From an uncultured Bulleidia sp. (GTDB lineage Bacteria; Bacillota_I; Bacilli_A; Erysipelotrichales; Erysipelotrichaceae), in assembly GCA_934725105.1 (NCBI GenBank), contig CAKVBD010000007.1, positions 1-64,000 of the forward strand: a stretch of DNA of 64,000 nt, given 5' to 3'. The position numbers and the translations under genes are program-made. Positions 56,608 through 64,000 of this stretch are shown piece by piece (positions within the stretch are counted from its first letter, which is position 1; every line of letters starts with the position of its first letter). The notes below the pieces were generated by a model. It worked only from the letters and a program-made list of their open reading frames with translations, ran no database searches and was not told the DNA's origin.

Positions 56608-57972
56608 ATGTGGACAACAGCTTCTGATAATATCTTAGAAACGATTCGAATGATCGAAGAAGAAAATCTCGATATTCGTACAATTACAATGGGTATTAAC
56701 CTTTTAGACTGTGCAGATAGTGATATCGATGTCTCTTGTAAAAAAGTTTATGAAAAAATCACTACAAAAGCAAAAGATCTAGTTAAGGTTGCTAAAGAAA
56801 TTGAAAGTGAATATGGCATTCCAATCATTAACCAGAGAATTACAGTAACACCAATTTCTCTTTTGGTCAGTGTTTCTGGTGGTGATCCTGTTAAATATGC
56901 AAAAACATTAGATGCTGCGGCAAAAGAAGTTGGTGCATCATTTGTTGGTGGATATTCTGCACTCGTTCAAAAGGGCATGACAAAGGGCGAAGAAGCATTA
57001 ATTCGCTCGATTCCTCGTGCATTAGCAGAAACAGATATAGTATGTTCCTCAGTAAATATTGGCTCTACAAAAGCTGGCATTAATATGGATGCGGTTAAAT
57101 TGATGGGCCAAATCGTTAGAGAAACTGCTGAAATTACAAAAGATAATAACTGCTTTGGTGCAGCAAAACTAGTTGTATTCTGCAACGCGGTAGAAGATAA
57201 CCCATTTATGGCTGGTGGATTCCATGGCGTCAGTGAACCTGATGTTGTTATTAACACAGGTGTATCTGGTCCTGGAGTTGTAAGAGAAGCAATTCGTAAA
57301 GCCGGTAAAGATGCATCCATGAATGAAATTGCTGAAATTATTAAGAAGACAGCATTCAAAGTTACACGTATGGGACAGTTGGTTGGTGCAGAAGCAGCAA
57401 AGAGACTGGGCGTTCCATTTGGAATCGTTGACTTATCTTTAGCACCTACACCAGCTGTTGGTGACTCTGTTGCACAGATTCTCGAAGAAATTGGATTAGA
57501 AACATGCGGTGGACCTGGTACAACTGCGTGTCTTGCAATGTTGAATGATGCCGTGAAGAAGGGTGGCGTCATGGCAAGTTCTTCTGTAGGTGGCTTAAGT
57601 GGTGCGTTTATTCCAGTCAGTGAAGATGCAGGGATGATTGCAGCAGCTGAAAAGGGTGTATTAACACTTGAAAAGCTAGAAGCTATGACATGTGTATGTT
57701 CTGTTGGTTTAGACATGATTATTATTCCTGGAGATACAACTGCAGAAACAATTTCCGCAATCATTGCGGATGAAGCAGCAATTGGTATGATTAATACAAA
57801 GACAACAGCTTGTCGTTTAATTCCAGCGATTGGTAAAGAAGCTGGAGAAAAACTTGTATTTGGTGGTTTACTTGGAGAAGGTCCAATTATGCCAGTCAAA
57901 ACAACAAAGGCAGATGTCATGATCAACCGTGGTGGAAAGATTCCTTCACCAATCAACTCATTAAAGAATTAA
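56608..57972 (+). CDS. UPF0210 (PFL-family) protein
   Basis: 454 residues. [19 protein letters not shown] at the start, [21 protein letters not shown] and GLAPTP-like [17 protein letters not shown] are hallmark stretches. The fold resembles glycyl-radical-related barrels by remote similarity, but no catalytic Gly or radical motif is seen. Function unknown; conserved partner of the ACT protein upstream. Confidence 0.92.
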   Translation: MWTTASDNILETIRMIEEENLDIRTITMGINLLDCADSDIDVSCKKVYEKITTKAKDLVKVAKEIESEYGIPIINQRITVTPISLLVSVSGGDPVKYAKTLDAAAKEVGASFVGGYSALVQKGMTKGEEALIRSIPRALAETDIVCSSVNIGSTKAGINMDAVKLMGQIVRETAEITKDNNCFGAAKLVVFCNAVEDNPFMAGGFHGVSEPDVVINTGVSGPGVVREAIRKAGKDASMNEIAEIIKKTAFKVTRMGQLVGAEAAKRLGVPFGIVDLSLAPTPAVGDSVAQILEEIGLETCGGPGTTACLAMLNDAVKKGGVMASSSVGGLSGAFIPVSEDAGMIAAAEKGVLTLEKLEAMTCVCSVGLDMIIIPGDTTAETISAIIADEAAIGMINTKTTACRLIPAIGKEAGEKLVFGGLLGEGPIMPVKTTKADVMINRGGKIPSPINSLKN

Positions 57973-57980
57973 TACATATA

Positions 57981-58013
57981 CTCTCAAGACAAAGCTGTTT
58001 TGAGAGTTTTTTT
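57981..58013 (+). terminator. Terminator after the UPF0210 gene
   Basis: CTCTCAA (57981-57987) pairs with TTGAGAG (58000-58006), then seven T. The 242 nt that follow to the next gene are AT-rich and show nothing further. Confidence 0.85.
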
Positions 58014-58255
58014 CTTATAAATTGAATGCGTTTGTGGAAATGAAAATTTGATATAGATATGTATCTAAAAGATGAATAAGCATGATGAAAGTAGACACAA
58101 TTGATTTGATGATATCGAACGATTATGTAACATAGATGGAAATCTTTTTCAGCAGTTCTCGACTAGATTCTTATATACTAACAATTATTTATCCTAAGAT
58201 AAAGTCTATTTTTTTTTGTAAAGTACTCTATTCTAAAATAAAGGAAGGATAATTT

Positions 58256-59413
58256 ATGCTGAATTACAATCCATCAAGGTTTAAAAATACATTAAACAAT
58301 TTTCTGATTTATCTGGTCGCAAGTGTACTTTTTCTATCTGGCTGTGATATACAGAAGGAACATCGCGCAAATATTTCAGAAGATATTGTTTCTCCATTCC
58401 AGCAAGCCTCTTTTTGTACGAATGTATTTGCGGCAGTTTCTGATGAAGCTATGTATTATCAAATTGAAGGTGGAAAGCTATTTGCGTTAGACAAAAAAGG
58501 TAATAATATTCAAATAGGTACCATGAATTTTGTGGATGATAAAGAAGCTGGTTCTAGTAGAGATGGAATTCCTGCACCGAAAAGATATTCAGATACTGCG
58601 GAAATTGGTGTTGGAATGCTTTATTTTGATAGAAAGATTATTTATGAGAGTAAGTATTTTACTGTAGATGGTCAAATGCGATATCGTCTGAATGCATATG
58701 ATCCTTCAAACAATCATTTTCAAACAATTCTTGAATTTGATTTTCAACCAGCTTACTTCACTTTACAAAAAGATGTGATTGCGGTAGCAGAAACGATTGC
58801 GTCAAGTAGAGAAGGAATTGTTCATTTTTTTGATTTGAATGGAAATGAAAAAAAAGTTATAAAGTTTGGTGCAGATGTTGTAAACATAACAAATAATGGA
58901 AATGATATTATTATCTATTGTGTTGGATGTTTGTATGGTGTAGATATTGATACATTAGAACAACGCACACTTGTGCAAAGAGAGAATACCGAATTTGTAT
59001 ATGTGAATGATAATACATATTCATATTGTTCTATTGATGCAGAAGAACTGGAAAAAGAAATACCTCAGGTTCATTCTGGTATTATAGACAATTTAAGCGA
59101 TACTGAATTGTTTGGATTAGACAATGCAATCATTGATTATTATGATGATGAAAATATCTATACAACGACACTGGAAAATAAGGTGAAGTATAGAATCTAT
59201 GACTGGAATGGCAATTTAGTGGATGAAATTATTCCATCTGAAACATTAGGCGTATCAGATGGTGCTCTTCCGATAGCTTACCATGAAATGGATTATTCTA
59301 GTATCGTTCGGGTATGGAATGAACAACTTATCGCTTACCACTTTAATAAATCAGAAATAGAATTATTGTCTTGTAGTCTTGAAACACACGCATGTGAATT
59401 TCTGAAGTCATAG
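58256..59413 (+). CDS. Lipoprotein of unknown function, possible beta-propeller
   Basis: 385 residues. Signal peptide with lipobox FLSGC (Cys about 30). The mature part has repeated strands of the kind GGKLFALDKKGNNI, VHFFDLNGNEKKVI and RIYDWNGNLVDEI, about 50 residues apart, which recalls a beta-propeller of the kind seen in DUF5050-like lipoproteins. AAGGAAGG precedes the ATG. Confidence 0.65.
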   Translation: MLNYNPSRFKNTLNNFLIYLVASVLFLSGCDIQKEHRANISEDIVSPFQQASFCTNVFAAVSDEAMYYQIEGGKLFALDKKGNNIQIGTMNFVDDKEAGSSRDGIPAPKRYSDTAEIGVGMLYFDRKIIYESKYFTVDGQMRYRLNAYDPSNNHFQTILEFDFQPAYFTLQKDVIAVAETIASSREGIVHFFDLNGNEKKVIKFGADVVNITNNGNDIIIYCVGCLYGVDIDTLEQRTLVQRENTEFVYVNDNTYSYCSIDAEELEKEIPQVHSGIIDNLSDTELFGLDNAIIDYYDDENIYTTTLENKVKYRIYDWNGNLVDEIIPSETLGVSDGALPIAYHEMDYSSIVRVWNEQLIAYHFNKSEIELLSCSLETHACEFLKS

Positions 59414-59447
59414 GTAAGCTATGTAAAAAGAAATGTATATTGAATCG

Positions 59448-59485
59448 GCTAATTTACAACTGTACGGTTGCAGATTAGCTGTTTT
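59448..59485 (+). terminator. Terminator after the lipoprotein gene
   Basis: GCTAAT and ATTAGC outer arms with a CAAC/GTTG inner stem, followed by TGTTTT. Confidence 0.7.
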
Positions 59486-59494
59486 CATAGTACG

Positions 59495-59521
59495 AAAAAA
59501 GAGAATCATTTCGATTCTCTT
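59495..59521 (-). terminator. Terminator of the SNF2 helicase gene
   Basis: On the minus strand AAGAGAATC pairs with GATTCTCTT, followed by T residues. Confidence 0.8.
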
Positions 59522-59527
59522 CGTGCG

Positions 59528-62500
59528 TTATAACAATGCTAATAAATCATCTCTAGAGAGATTAGAAGAGGAGATGCCATCACCAGAAAGGATCTTATTT
59601 GCAAGATCACTCTTTGATGCCTGTAATTCAAGAATTCTTTCTTCAATTGTATCTTTCATGATTAATTTATAAACAGTTACGACATTTGTTTGTCCAATAC
59701 GATGTGCACGATCACTTGCCTGGTTTTCAACAGCAGTATTCCACCATGGGTCATAATGGATTACGATATCTGCAGCAGTTAAATTCAATCCTGTTCCACC
59801 AGCTTTTAAAGAAATCAAGAAGACAGGTACATCATCATTCTGGAAAGCCTCTACCATTTCAGCACGTTTTTTCTTTGATGTTTTGCCTTCCAGCTTGTAG
59901 TATGAAATTTTCTTTTCATCTAACAGCTTAGAAAGCTTATCTAACATCGTTGTAAATTGAGAGAATAATAGAATTTTATGACCACCTTCAATTGCATTGC
60001 ATACAAGATCAATTCCCATATCTGTTTTTGCTGAATTAGATGCATATTTATCATATAGCAATCCAGGGTAGCAGCATAATTGTCTCAGCTTTGTCAGTTC
60101 CGCTAAAATCGCAAATTTATTTTCTTTGAATTCCTGATCAGATTGTTTGCCAACAAGTAATTTGATCTTTTGCACTTCAGCTTCGTATAGCTTCTTCTGT
60201 TCTCCTTCCAGCTGTGCATAGTAAACTTCTTCAAGTTTATCTGGAAGATCTTTCAACACATCTTTTTTCAGTCTACGCAACACAAATGGTGTAATCATTT
60301 GTGTGAGTTCTCTTTCCATCAGATCATCATGATCTCTTACAATTGGAGTTTCAAAGCGATCTCTAAATGTTCTGTATGAATAGAAGAAACCTGGCATGAG
60401 GTAATCAAAGATAGACCACAATTCAGATAATCTGTTTTCAATTGGTGTACCAGTTAAAGCAATCTTAAATGATGCATTGATATACTTTACTGCTTGAGAG
60501 TTCTGTGTGTTTGCATTCTTGATATATTGTGCTTCATCAATGACTTCACATGAGAACTGCATATCTTCATAACAGTCAATATCTCTTCTAAGAAGCTCAT
60601 AAGACGTAATCAATACTTCATTATCACTAGATGTTTGAATCAGTTCTTTTCTTTCTTCTGGTGTACCTTGGATCATTCGATGTGGAATGGATGGCAAGAA
60701 CTTATCAATTTCCTTTGACCAGTTATATACAAGAGATGCTGGACATACAATTAATGTTCTTTTTCTGTTTTTCCATGTACCAAGCATTGCGATGACCTGT
60801 AATGTTTTGCCAAGACCCATTTCATCGGCCAATAAGCCACCAAATCCATTGTCTCTTAAAGCACAGAGCCATTGCATGCCATGCAGCTGATATGGGCGCA
60901 TTTCAGCGTTTAAATCAATTGGAGGTTCATAGTCTTCCTGATTGACTGTATGCATCTGTTGGATCATTCTTCTAAAAGAAGTATCATAGTCTAAGTTATA
61001 TGCTTTTTTATCATTGAGTGTTTCAAGATACATTGCACGGAATTTTGGAATATCGGCAGTACCTTTTTCTAGCTCTTTCTGACTTAAGGATAAAGAATCT
61101 TTGAGTGCTAATAGTTCATCAATATTGGAAGCTTCTGTATTTAAGAATGTTCCATCTTTTAAGCGATAGAATTTCTTCTTTTTATCATATTTAGATAATA
61201 TTTCCGCAATTTCTTTCATAGAAAGCGTATCACTGACAAGATCTAAGCGAAGCAGGTCGTGGTTTACAGAAACACCAACATTGACCTTTGGCATTGCTTT
61301 GATTGTAATTCTTTTTAATGCATCAGAAATGTATACCGTTGCAAGTGATTGTAAGTATGGAATTGTAGCAGTTACAAATGTATAAATGCCTTCATCATCT
61401 CCATGAAATACAAATTTATGATTCAATTCATCTAAAGAATGAAAGGAAGGTGCTACACGGTTCACCATAAGAGCTTCTTCATCCTGATCACGTTTAGATA
61501 GATCGGTATCAGTTTCTGTGTTATAAACTGCATTGTTGTAGATTGCTTTGATTTCACATGTAATTGCATCTTTTTGAGGACTATCTAAATATAGTTCAAA
61601 AGAAGGTTTTTCAATGACATAGTCATAGGGATCAAATCCATCATTTTTAACAAGAGATGTTTTTGAAATCACAGGATAAACATACTTAGAAAATTTAGGT
61701 AAATCTTCTTCAGAAATGAATTCCGGCTTTTCATTCACCATAGATAAATGACGTAAAAATGGAATGATTTCATCATTTGATTTCGAAATAAATACAGTAG
61801 AATTACGATAATCAAAGATGTAGATATGATCATTTCCTAATGCAAAAGGATACTTTGCACCTTGAAAGATGCAACCGTCTTCTTTCTTTGTCAGGGATGT
61901 ATGAATTTCAGGAATTCCTTCTTCAATTCTAAATGGAAGATCATAATTTGTGAGTGGATTAGATACAATGACATTTTGATCTTTTATCAGATCCATAAAC
62001 GCATCTAAGTATCTACCACGAAGACATAAAGAACGCTTCATTGTTTGCTCCATATATCCGTAATAGCCATAATTGTAGTATTGGTTTGTATTTGATGCCA
62101 TATAGGCATCATCTTTATGATATAAAGACATTAAAAACTCTATGATGGGTTTTGACTGCATATCAAATGCATCAATCGTATGAATAAATTCCAAGGATTT
62201 TCCATAGTATTTGTTTTCATGGTTATGAATCAAAGTGCAAAAGGAATCAATGCTTTTAATGACATAAGTACGATTATCAGGCTTGTTTAAAGTAAAAGAA
62301 ACTTCTACTTGTTCATCATTTGTACAATTTAATGTAGGCGTTATATGAACAATTGGCTGTACAGCATTCAGCGGTTTTGCATAAGTATTCAATAAGTCTT
62401 GCATGGAACGATCACTTTGTACAGAAACTGGTTCTTTTGTATATCCATTTCCAATTGTGGATAATTTATCTTCATCAATATATTTCAAAAGAACAGCAGC

Positions 62501-62770
62501 GATGTGTTTGCATGGTTCAAAGTTATCCTCGAAGTAAGGACATGTACAATCTTCTGTAATGATATTACCGTTTTTTCCAAGTAATACACGCACTTGATAT
62601 TCATCATATCCACTTGAGCTGTTAACCCATGTTTCAATTTCCGTCAGGCCAGAAGATTCTTGATCAAATACCATGAGATCACCAACATTATTTGAATAGA
62701 AAATATTTTCTCCTCTTTCAAAAATACGGTTGTTTCCAATGTGACGTTTGATTGAAGCTTCATTGATCAT
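59528..62770 (-). CDS. SNF2-family DNA-dependent ATPase with SWIM zinc finger
   Basis: 1080 residues. A SWIM finger is at the start (C75-T-C77, then C87-K-H89). A long middle region without recognised motifs follows. The Rad54/SNF2-like helicase fills the C-terminal 450 residues: DEMGLGKTLQ near 650, VIDEAQ near 740, then ISLKAGGTGLNLTAAD and SDRAHRIGQ near 1020. It would translocate on DNA to move bound proteins; the bacterial role is not established. ATG 62770 has AGGAGG 8 nt upstream. Single-gene unit. Confidence 0.92.
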   Translation of the reverse strand: MINEASIKRHIGNNRIFERGENIFYSNNVGDLMVFDQESSGLTEIETWVNSSSGYDEYQVRVLLGKNGNIITEDCTCPYFEDNFEPCKHIAAVLLKYIDEDKLSTIGNGYTKEPVSVQSDRSMQDLLNTYAKPLNAVQPIVHITPTLNCTNDEQVEVSFTLNKPDNRTYVIKSIDSFCTLIHNHENKYYGKSLEFIHTIDAFDMQSKPIIEFLMSLYHKDDAYMASNTNQYYNYGYYGYMEQTMKRSLCLRGRYLDAFMDLIKDQNVIVSNPLTNYDLPFRIEEGIPEIHTSLTKKEDGCIFQGAKYPFALGNDHIYIFDYRNSTVFISKSNDEIIPFLRHLSMVNEKPEFISEEDLPKFSKYVYPVISKTSLVKNDGFDPYDYVIEKPSFELYLDSPQKDAITCEIKAIYNNAVYNTETDTDLSKRDQDEEALMVNRVAPSFHSLDELNHKFVFHGDDEGIYTFVTATIPYLQSLATVYISDALKRITIKAMPKVNVGVSVNHDLLRLDLVSDTLSMKEIAEILSKYDKKKKFYRLKDGTFLNTEASNIDELLALKDSLSLSQKELEKGTADIPKFRAMYLETLNDKKAYNLDYDTSFRRMIQQMHTVNQEDYEPPIDLNAEMRPYQLHGMQWLCALRDNGFGGLLADEMGLGKTLQVIAMLGTWKNRKRTLIVCPASLVYNWSKEIDKFLPSIPHRMIQGTPEERKELIQTSSDNEVLITSYELLRRDIDCYEDMQFSCEVIDEAQYIKNANTQNSQAVKYINASFKIALTGTPIENRLSELWSIFDYLMPGFFYSYRTFRDRFETPIVRDHDDLMERELTQMITPFVLRRLKKDVLKDLPDKLEEVYYAQLEGEQKKLYEAEVQKIKLLVGKQSDQEFKENKFAILAELTKLRQLCCYPGLLYDKYASNSAKTDMGIDLVCNAIEGGHKILLFSQFTTMLDKLSKLLDEKKISYYKLEGKTSKKKRAEMVEAFQNDDVPVFLISLKAGGTGLNLTAADIVIHYDPWWNTAVENQASDRAHRIGQTNVVTVYKLIMKDTIEERILELQASKSDLANKILSGDGISSSNLSRDDLLALL

Positions 62771-62842
62771 AAAAAGCACCTCCTGAAGTATCTAACCATT
62801 TTACCATGAAAATAAGTTACACAGATATTGTTTGTGTATTTT

Positions 62843-62860
62843 TGATAGAATAGATACATG
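62843..62860 (+). promoter_or_regulatory. Extended -10 giving a leaderless Abi_2-like mRNA
   Basis: TGATAGAAT (62843-62851), AGATAC (6 nt), then ATG 62858. The same layout and nearly the same bases recur before the methyltransferase at 63858. Confidence 0.6.
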
Positions 62861-63678
62861 GAAAAATATAAAAAACCATTAACTTGTTCTGAGCAAGTTG
62901 ATTATTTAAAAATGAATAAACGAGTAATATATGTAGATACTTCAGAAGATGAGGCAAAAGAATTTTTATATACTCATAATTACATTAATACAATAAGTCC
63001 ATTCAAACAATTTTTTTGTGAAATGAATGAAAAACATTTACCAAAGAAAGATCAAAATGGAAATCATGTGTATGCTAGAAATGTTGATTTTTCTGAATAT
63101 ATTGAGAAGTATAAAGATGAACGTTCGCAGTATTCAAATTTATATGCATCTATCTCAATGTTTGAAAGTACATTTAATGCAATATTATCAAGTGAAGTTA
63201 GTAGATTTTATGAATTACAAAACAAGCAAAATATAGAATTGCTTATATTAAATCTTTCTGAAAATATAATACATTCAGAAGTTTTATCTTTTAATAAGAA
63301 ACAACACATGTTAAAAACAATTGGACATTTTTGTCATGAAATAGAGAAATATAATAGTGTTTTTATATTTTTAGATCGCTTATCTTTGTCAGAATTATCA
63401 ACAATTTATCTATCATGTGATAAAAAAGTTGGATTGTATATTTTTTCGGAAATGCAAAAAAGAGAGCTTACACTTGGATACAAAAAAAGAAAGATTTTGA
63501 TGAATCATTAAATCGATTAATTCAAATTAGAAATTGTATTATGCACAGTAATAGTTTAACAATTCTTTTGGAATATTATAACGTAAAAGAAAAATCGTTC
63601 CGTAAAAGTTCAGATAGAAAAGCATATCAAAAAATTGTTAAAGAATTATTAAAGCTAAAAAAGGATAATTATTTCTGA
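62858..63678 (+). pseudogene. Abi_2 (AbiD/F)-type abortive-infection protein, frameshifted at an A7 run
   Basis: The first frame (217 codons, stop at 63509-63511) begins YKKPLTCSEQVDYLK, the usual Abi_2 opening. At A7 (63482-63488) a one-base change would switch into a frame reading DFDESLNRLIQIRNCIMHSN and ending at TGA 63676-63678. That second part carries the R-x4-H motif (RNCIMH) of HEPN-like Abi proteins. One missing A therefore cuts off the likely RNase motif. It may be a mutation, a phase-variable tract, transcriptional slippage or a sequencing error. Full length would be about 273 residues. Confidence 0.75.
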
Positions 63679-63685
63679 TAACGGG

Positions 63686-63711
63686 AAAAGCCACCAAAAT
63701 GGTGGCTTTTT
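63686..63711 (+). terminator. Terminator after the Abi_2-like gene
   Basis: AAAAGCCACC pairs with GGTGGCTTTT around AAAAT, with further T residues. Confidence 0.88.
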
Positions 63712-63842
63712 ACCTACCCTTATAGGGCTATCTGCAAAATATTTATAACATGATTCTAAAATATAATCAAGATAGTTGATTTGAGTGAAATTGTATAAAG
63801 TGGTAGATTAAATGCAAAATAACAGTATTCTTTACATATTTT

Positions 63843-63860
63843 TGATAAAATAATTACATG
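63843..63860 (+). promoter_or_regulatory. Extended -10 giving a leaderless methyltransferase mRNA
   Basis: TGATAAAAT (63843-63851), AATTAC (6 nt), then ATG 63858. No Shine-Dalgarno. Confidence 0.6.
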
Positions 63861-64000
63861 GATAAAACATTAATGGAAATACATGATGAGGCAAGGAAAA
63901 AACATGTTCCTATTATGCTAGATGATGGGATGGCTTTTCTTTTAAAGTTTATTCATGAACATGAAAATATACGAGATATTCTAGAAGTTGGCACAGCTGT
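63858..64000 (+). CDS. O-methyltransferase (TrmR/YrrM-like), N-terminus only
   Basis: 47 codons before the right edge, open throughout. HVPIMLDDGMAFLLKFI followed by IRDILEVGTAV matches the start of SAM-dependent O-methyltransferases of the YrrM/TrmR group; the last stretch is SAM motif I. Members methylate 5-hydroxyuridine at the tRNA wobble position. The rest lies outside the window. Confidence 0.7.
   Translation, partial: MDKTLMEIHDEARKKHVPIMLDDGMAFLLKFIHEHENIRDILEVGTA

Noticed and set aside
56967..57956. 329-codon minus-strand frame opposite the UPF0210 gene
   Set aside because: The plus-strand protein is well conserved; the antisense text is Pro/Ser/Ile-rich shadow sequence without a plausible start.

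Overview
The window looks like a chromosomal segment of a low-GC Gram-positive bacterium (Bacillota), most likely an Erysipelotrichia-type gut or oral anaerobe. This rests on the AT-rich sequence, strong GGAGG ribosome-binding sites, the Bacillota order of the str, S10/spc and alpha ribosomal operons, zinc-type S14 and L36, a zinc-LID adenylate kinase and ammonia-dependent AsnA. The species is not certain.

Layout. 1-0.6 kb: remnants of mobile DNA (an ISL3-type transposase fused across an internal deletion, and the tail of another gene). 0.7-12 kb: stress and housekeeping genes. These are two small heat-shock proteins sharing a CIRCE-like operator/promoter, a UvrD/PcrA-type helicase, an AAA ATPase, an aldo-keto reductase, an ABC-2 exporter, AsnA and a thioredoxin-reductase-like flavoprotein. 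12-15.8 kb: a decayed PTS EIIC gene split by a ~2.8-kb insertion. The insertion holds a truncated IS30 transposase and a three-gene secreted cassette: a CxxC thioredoxin-like lipoprotein, a secreted protein with eight Cys in its last 72 residues, and a multi-span membrane protein. 15.8-20.3 kb: a MATE exporter divergent from a truncated MocR-type regulator with a cupin gene, then a cation/proton antiporter. 20.4-29.6 kb: a purine operon, purE-purM-purN-purO-like-AICAR transformylase-purD-purL, behind a short leader ORF and terminator. 29.7-33.1 kb: DUF6110-like protein and P-type metal ATPase behind DtxR/IdeR-like palindromes, then a DUF4428-type protein.

33.2-54.6 kb: rpsL-rpsG-fusA-tuf, then the S10/spc/alpha genes from rpsJ to rplQ. 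The two blocks are separated by a ~3-kb island carrying a HAD phosphatase, a barnase-type RNase lipoprotein, a wrecked sucrose locus (LacI/GH32 fusion and broken fructokinase) and a barstar-like inhibitor. rpmD, map and infA are absent from their usual places. 54.6-64 kb: an XRE regulator, two lipoproteins, an ACT/UPF0210 pair, a SNF2-family helicase, an Abi_2-type gene frameshifted at an A7 run, and the start of an O-methyltransferase.

Cross-cutting signals. Six genes have a -10 hexamer exactly 6 nt before the start codon and no Shine-Dalgarno, predicting leaderless mRNAs. Most candidate novelty lies in the 13.4-15.4 kb secreted cassette, the barnase/barstar island, the repeated motif upstream of rpsJ, and the structured spacer that replaces map-infA.
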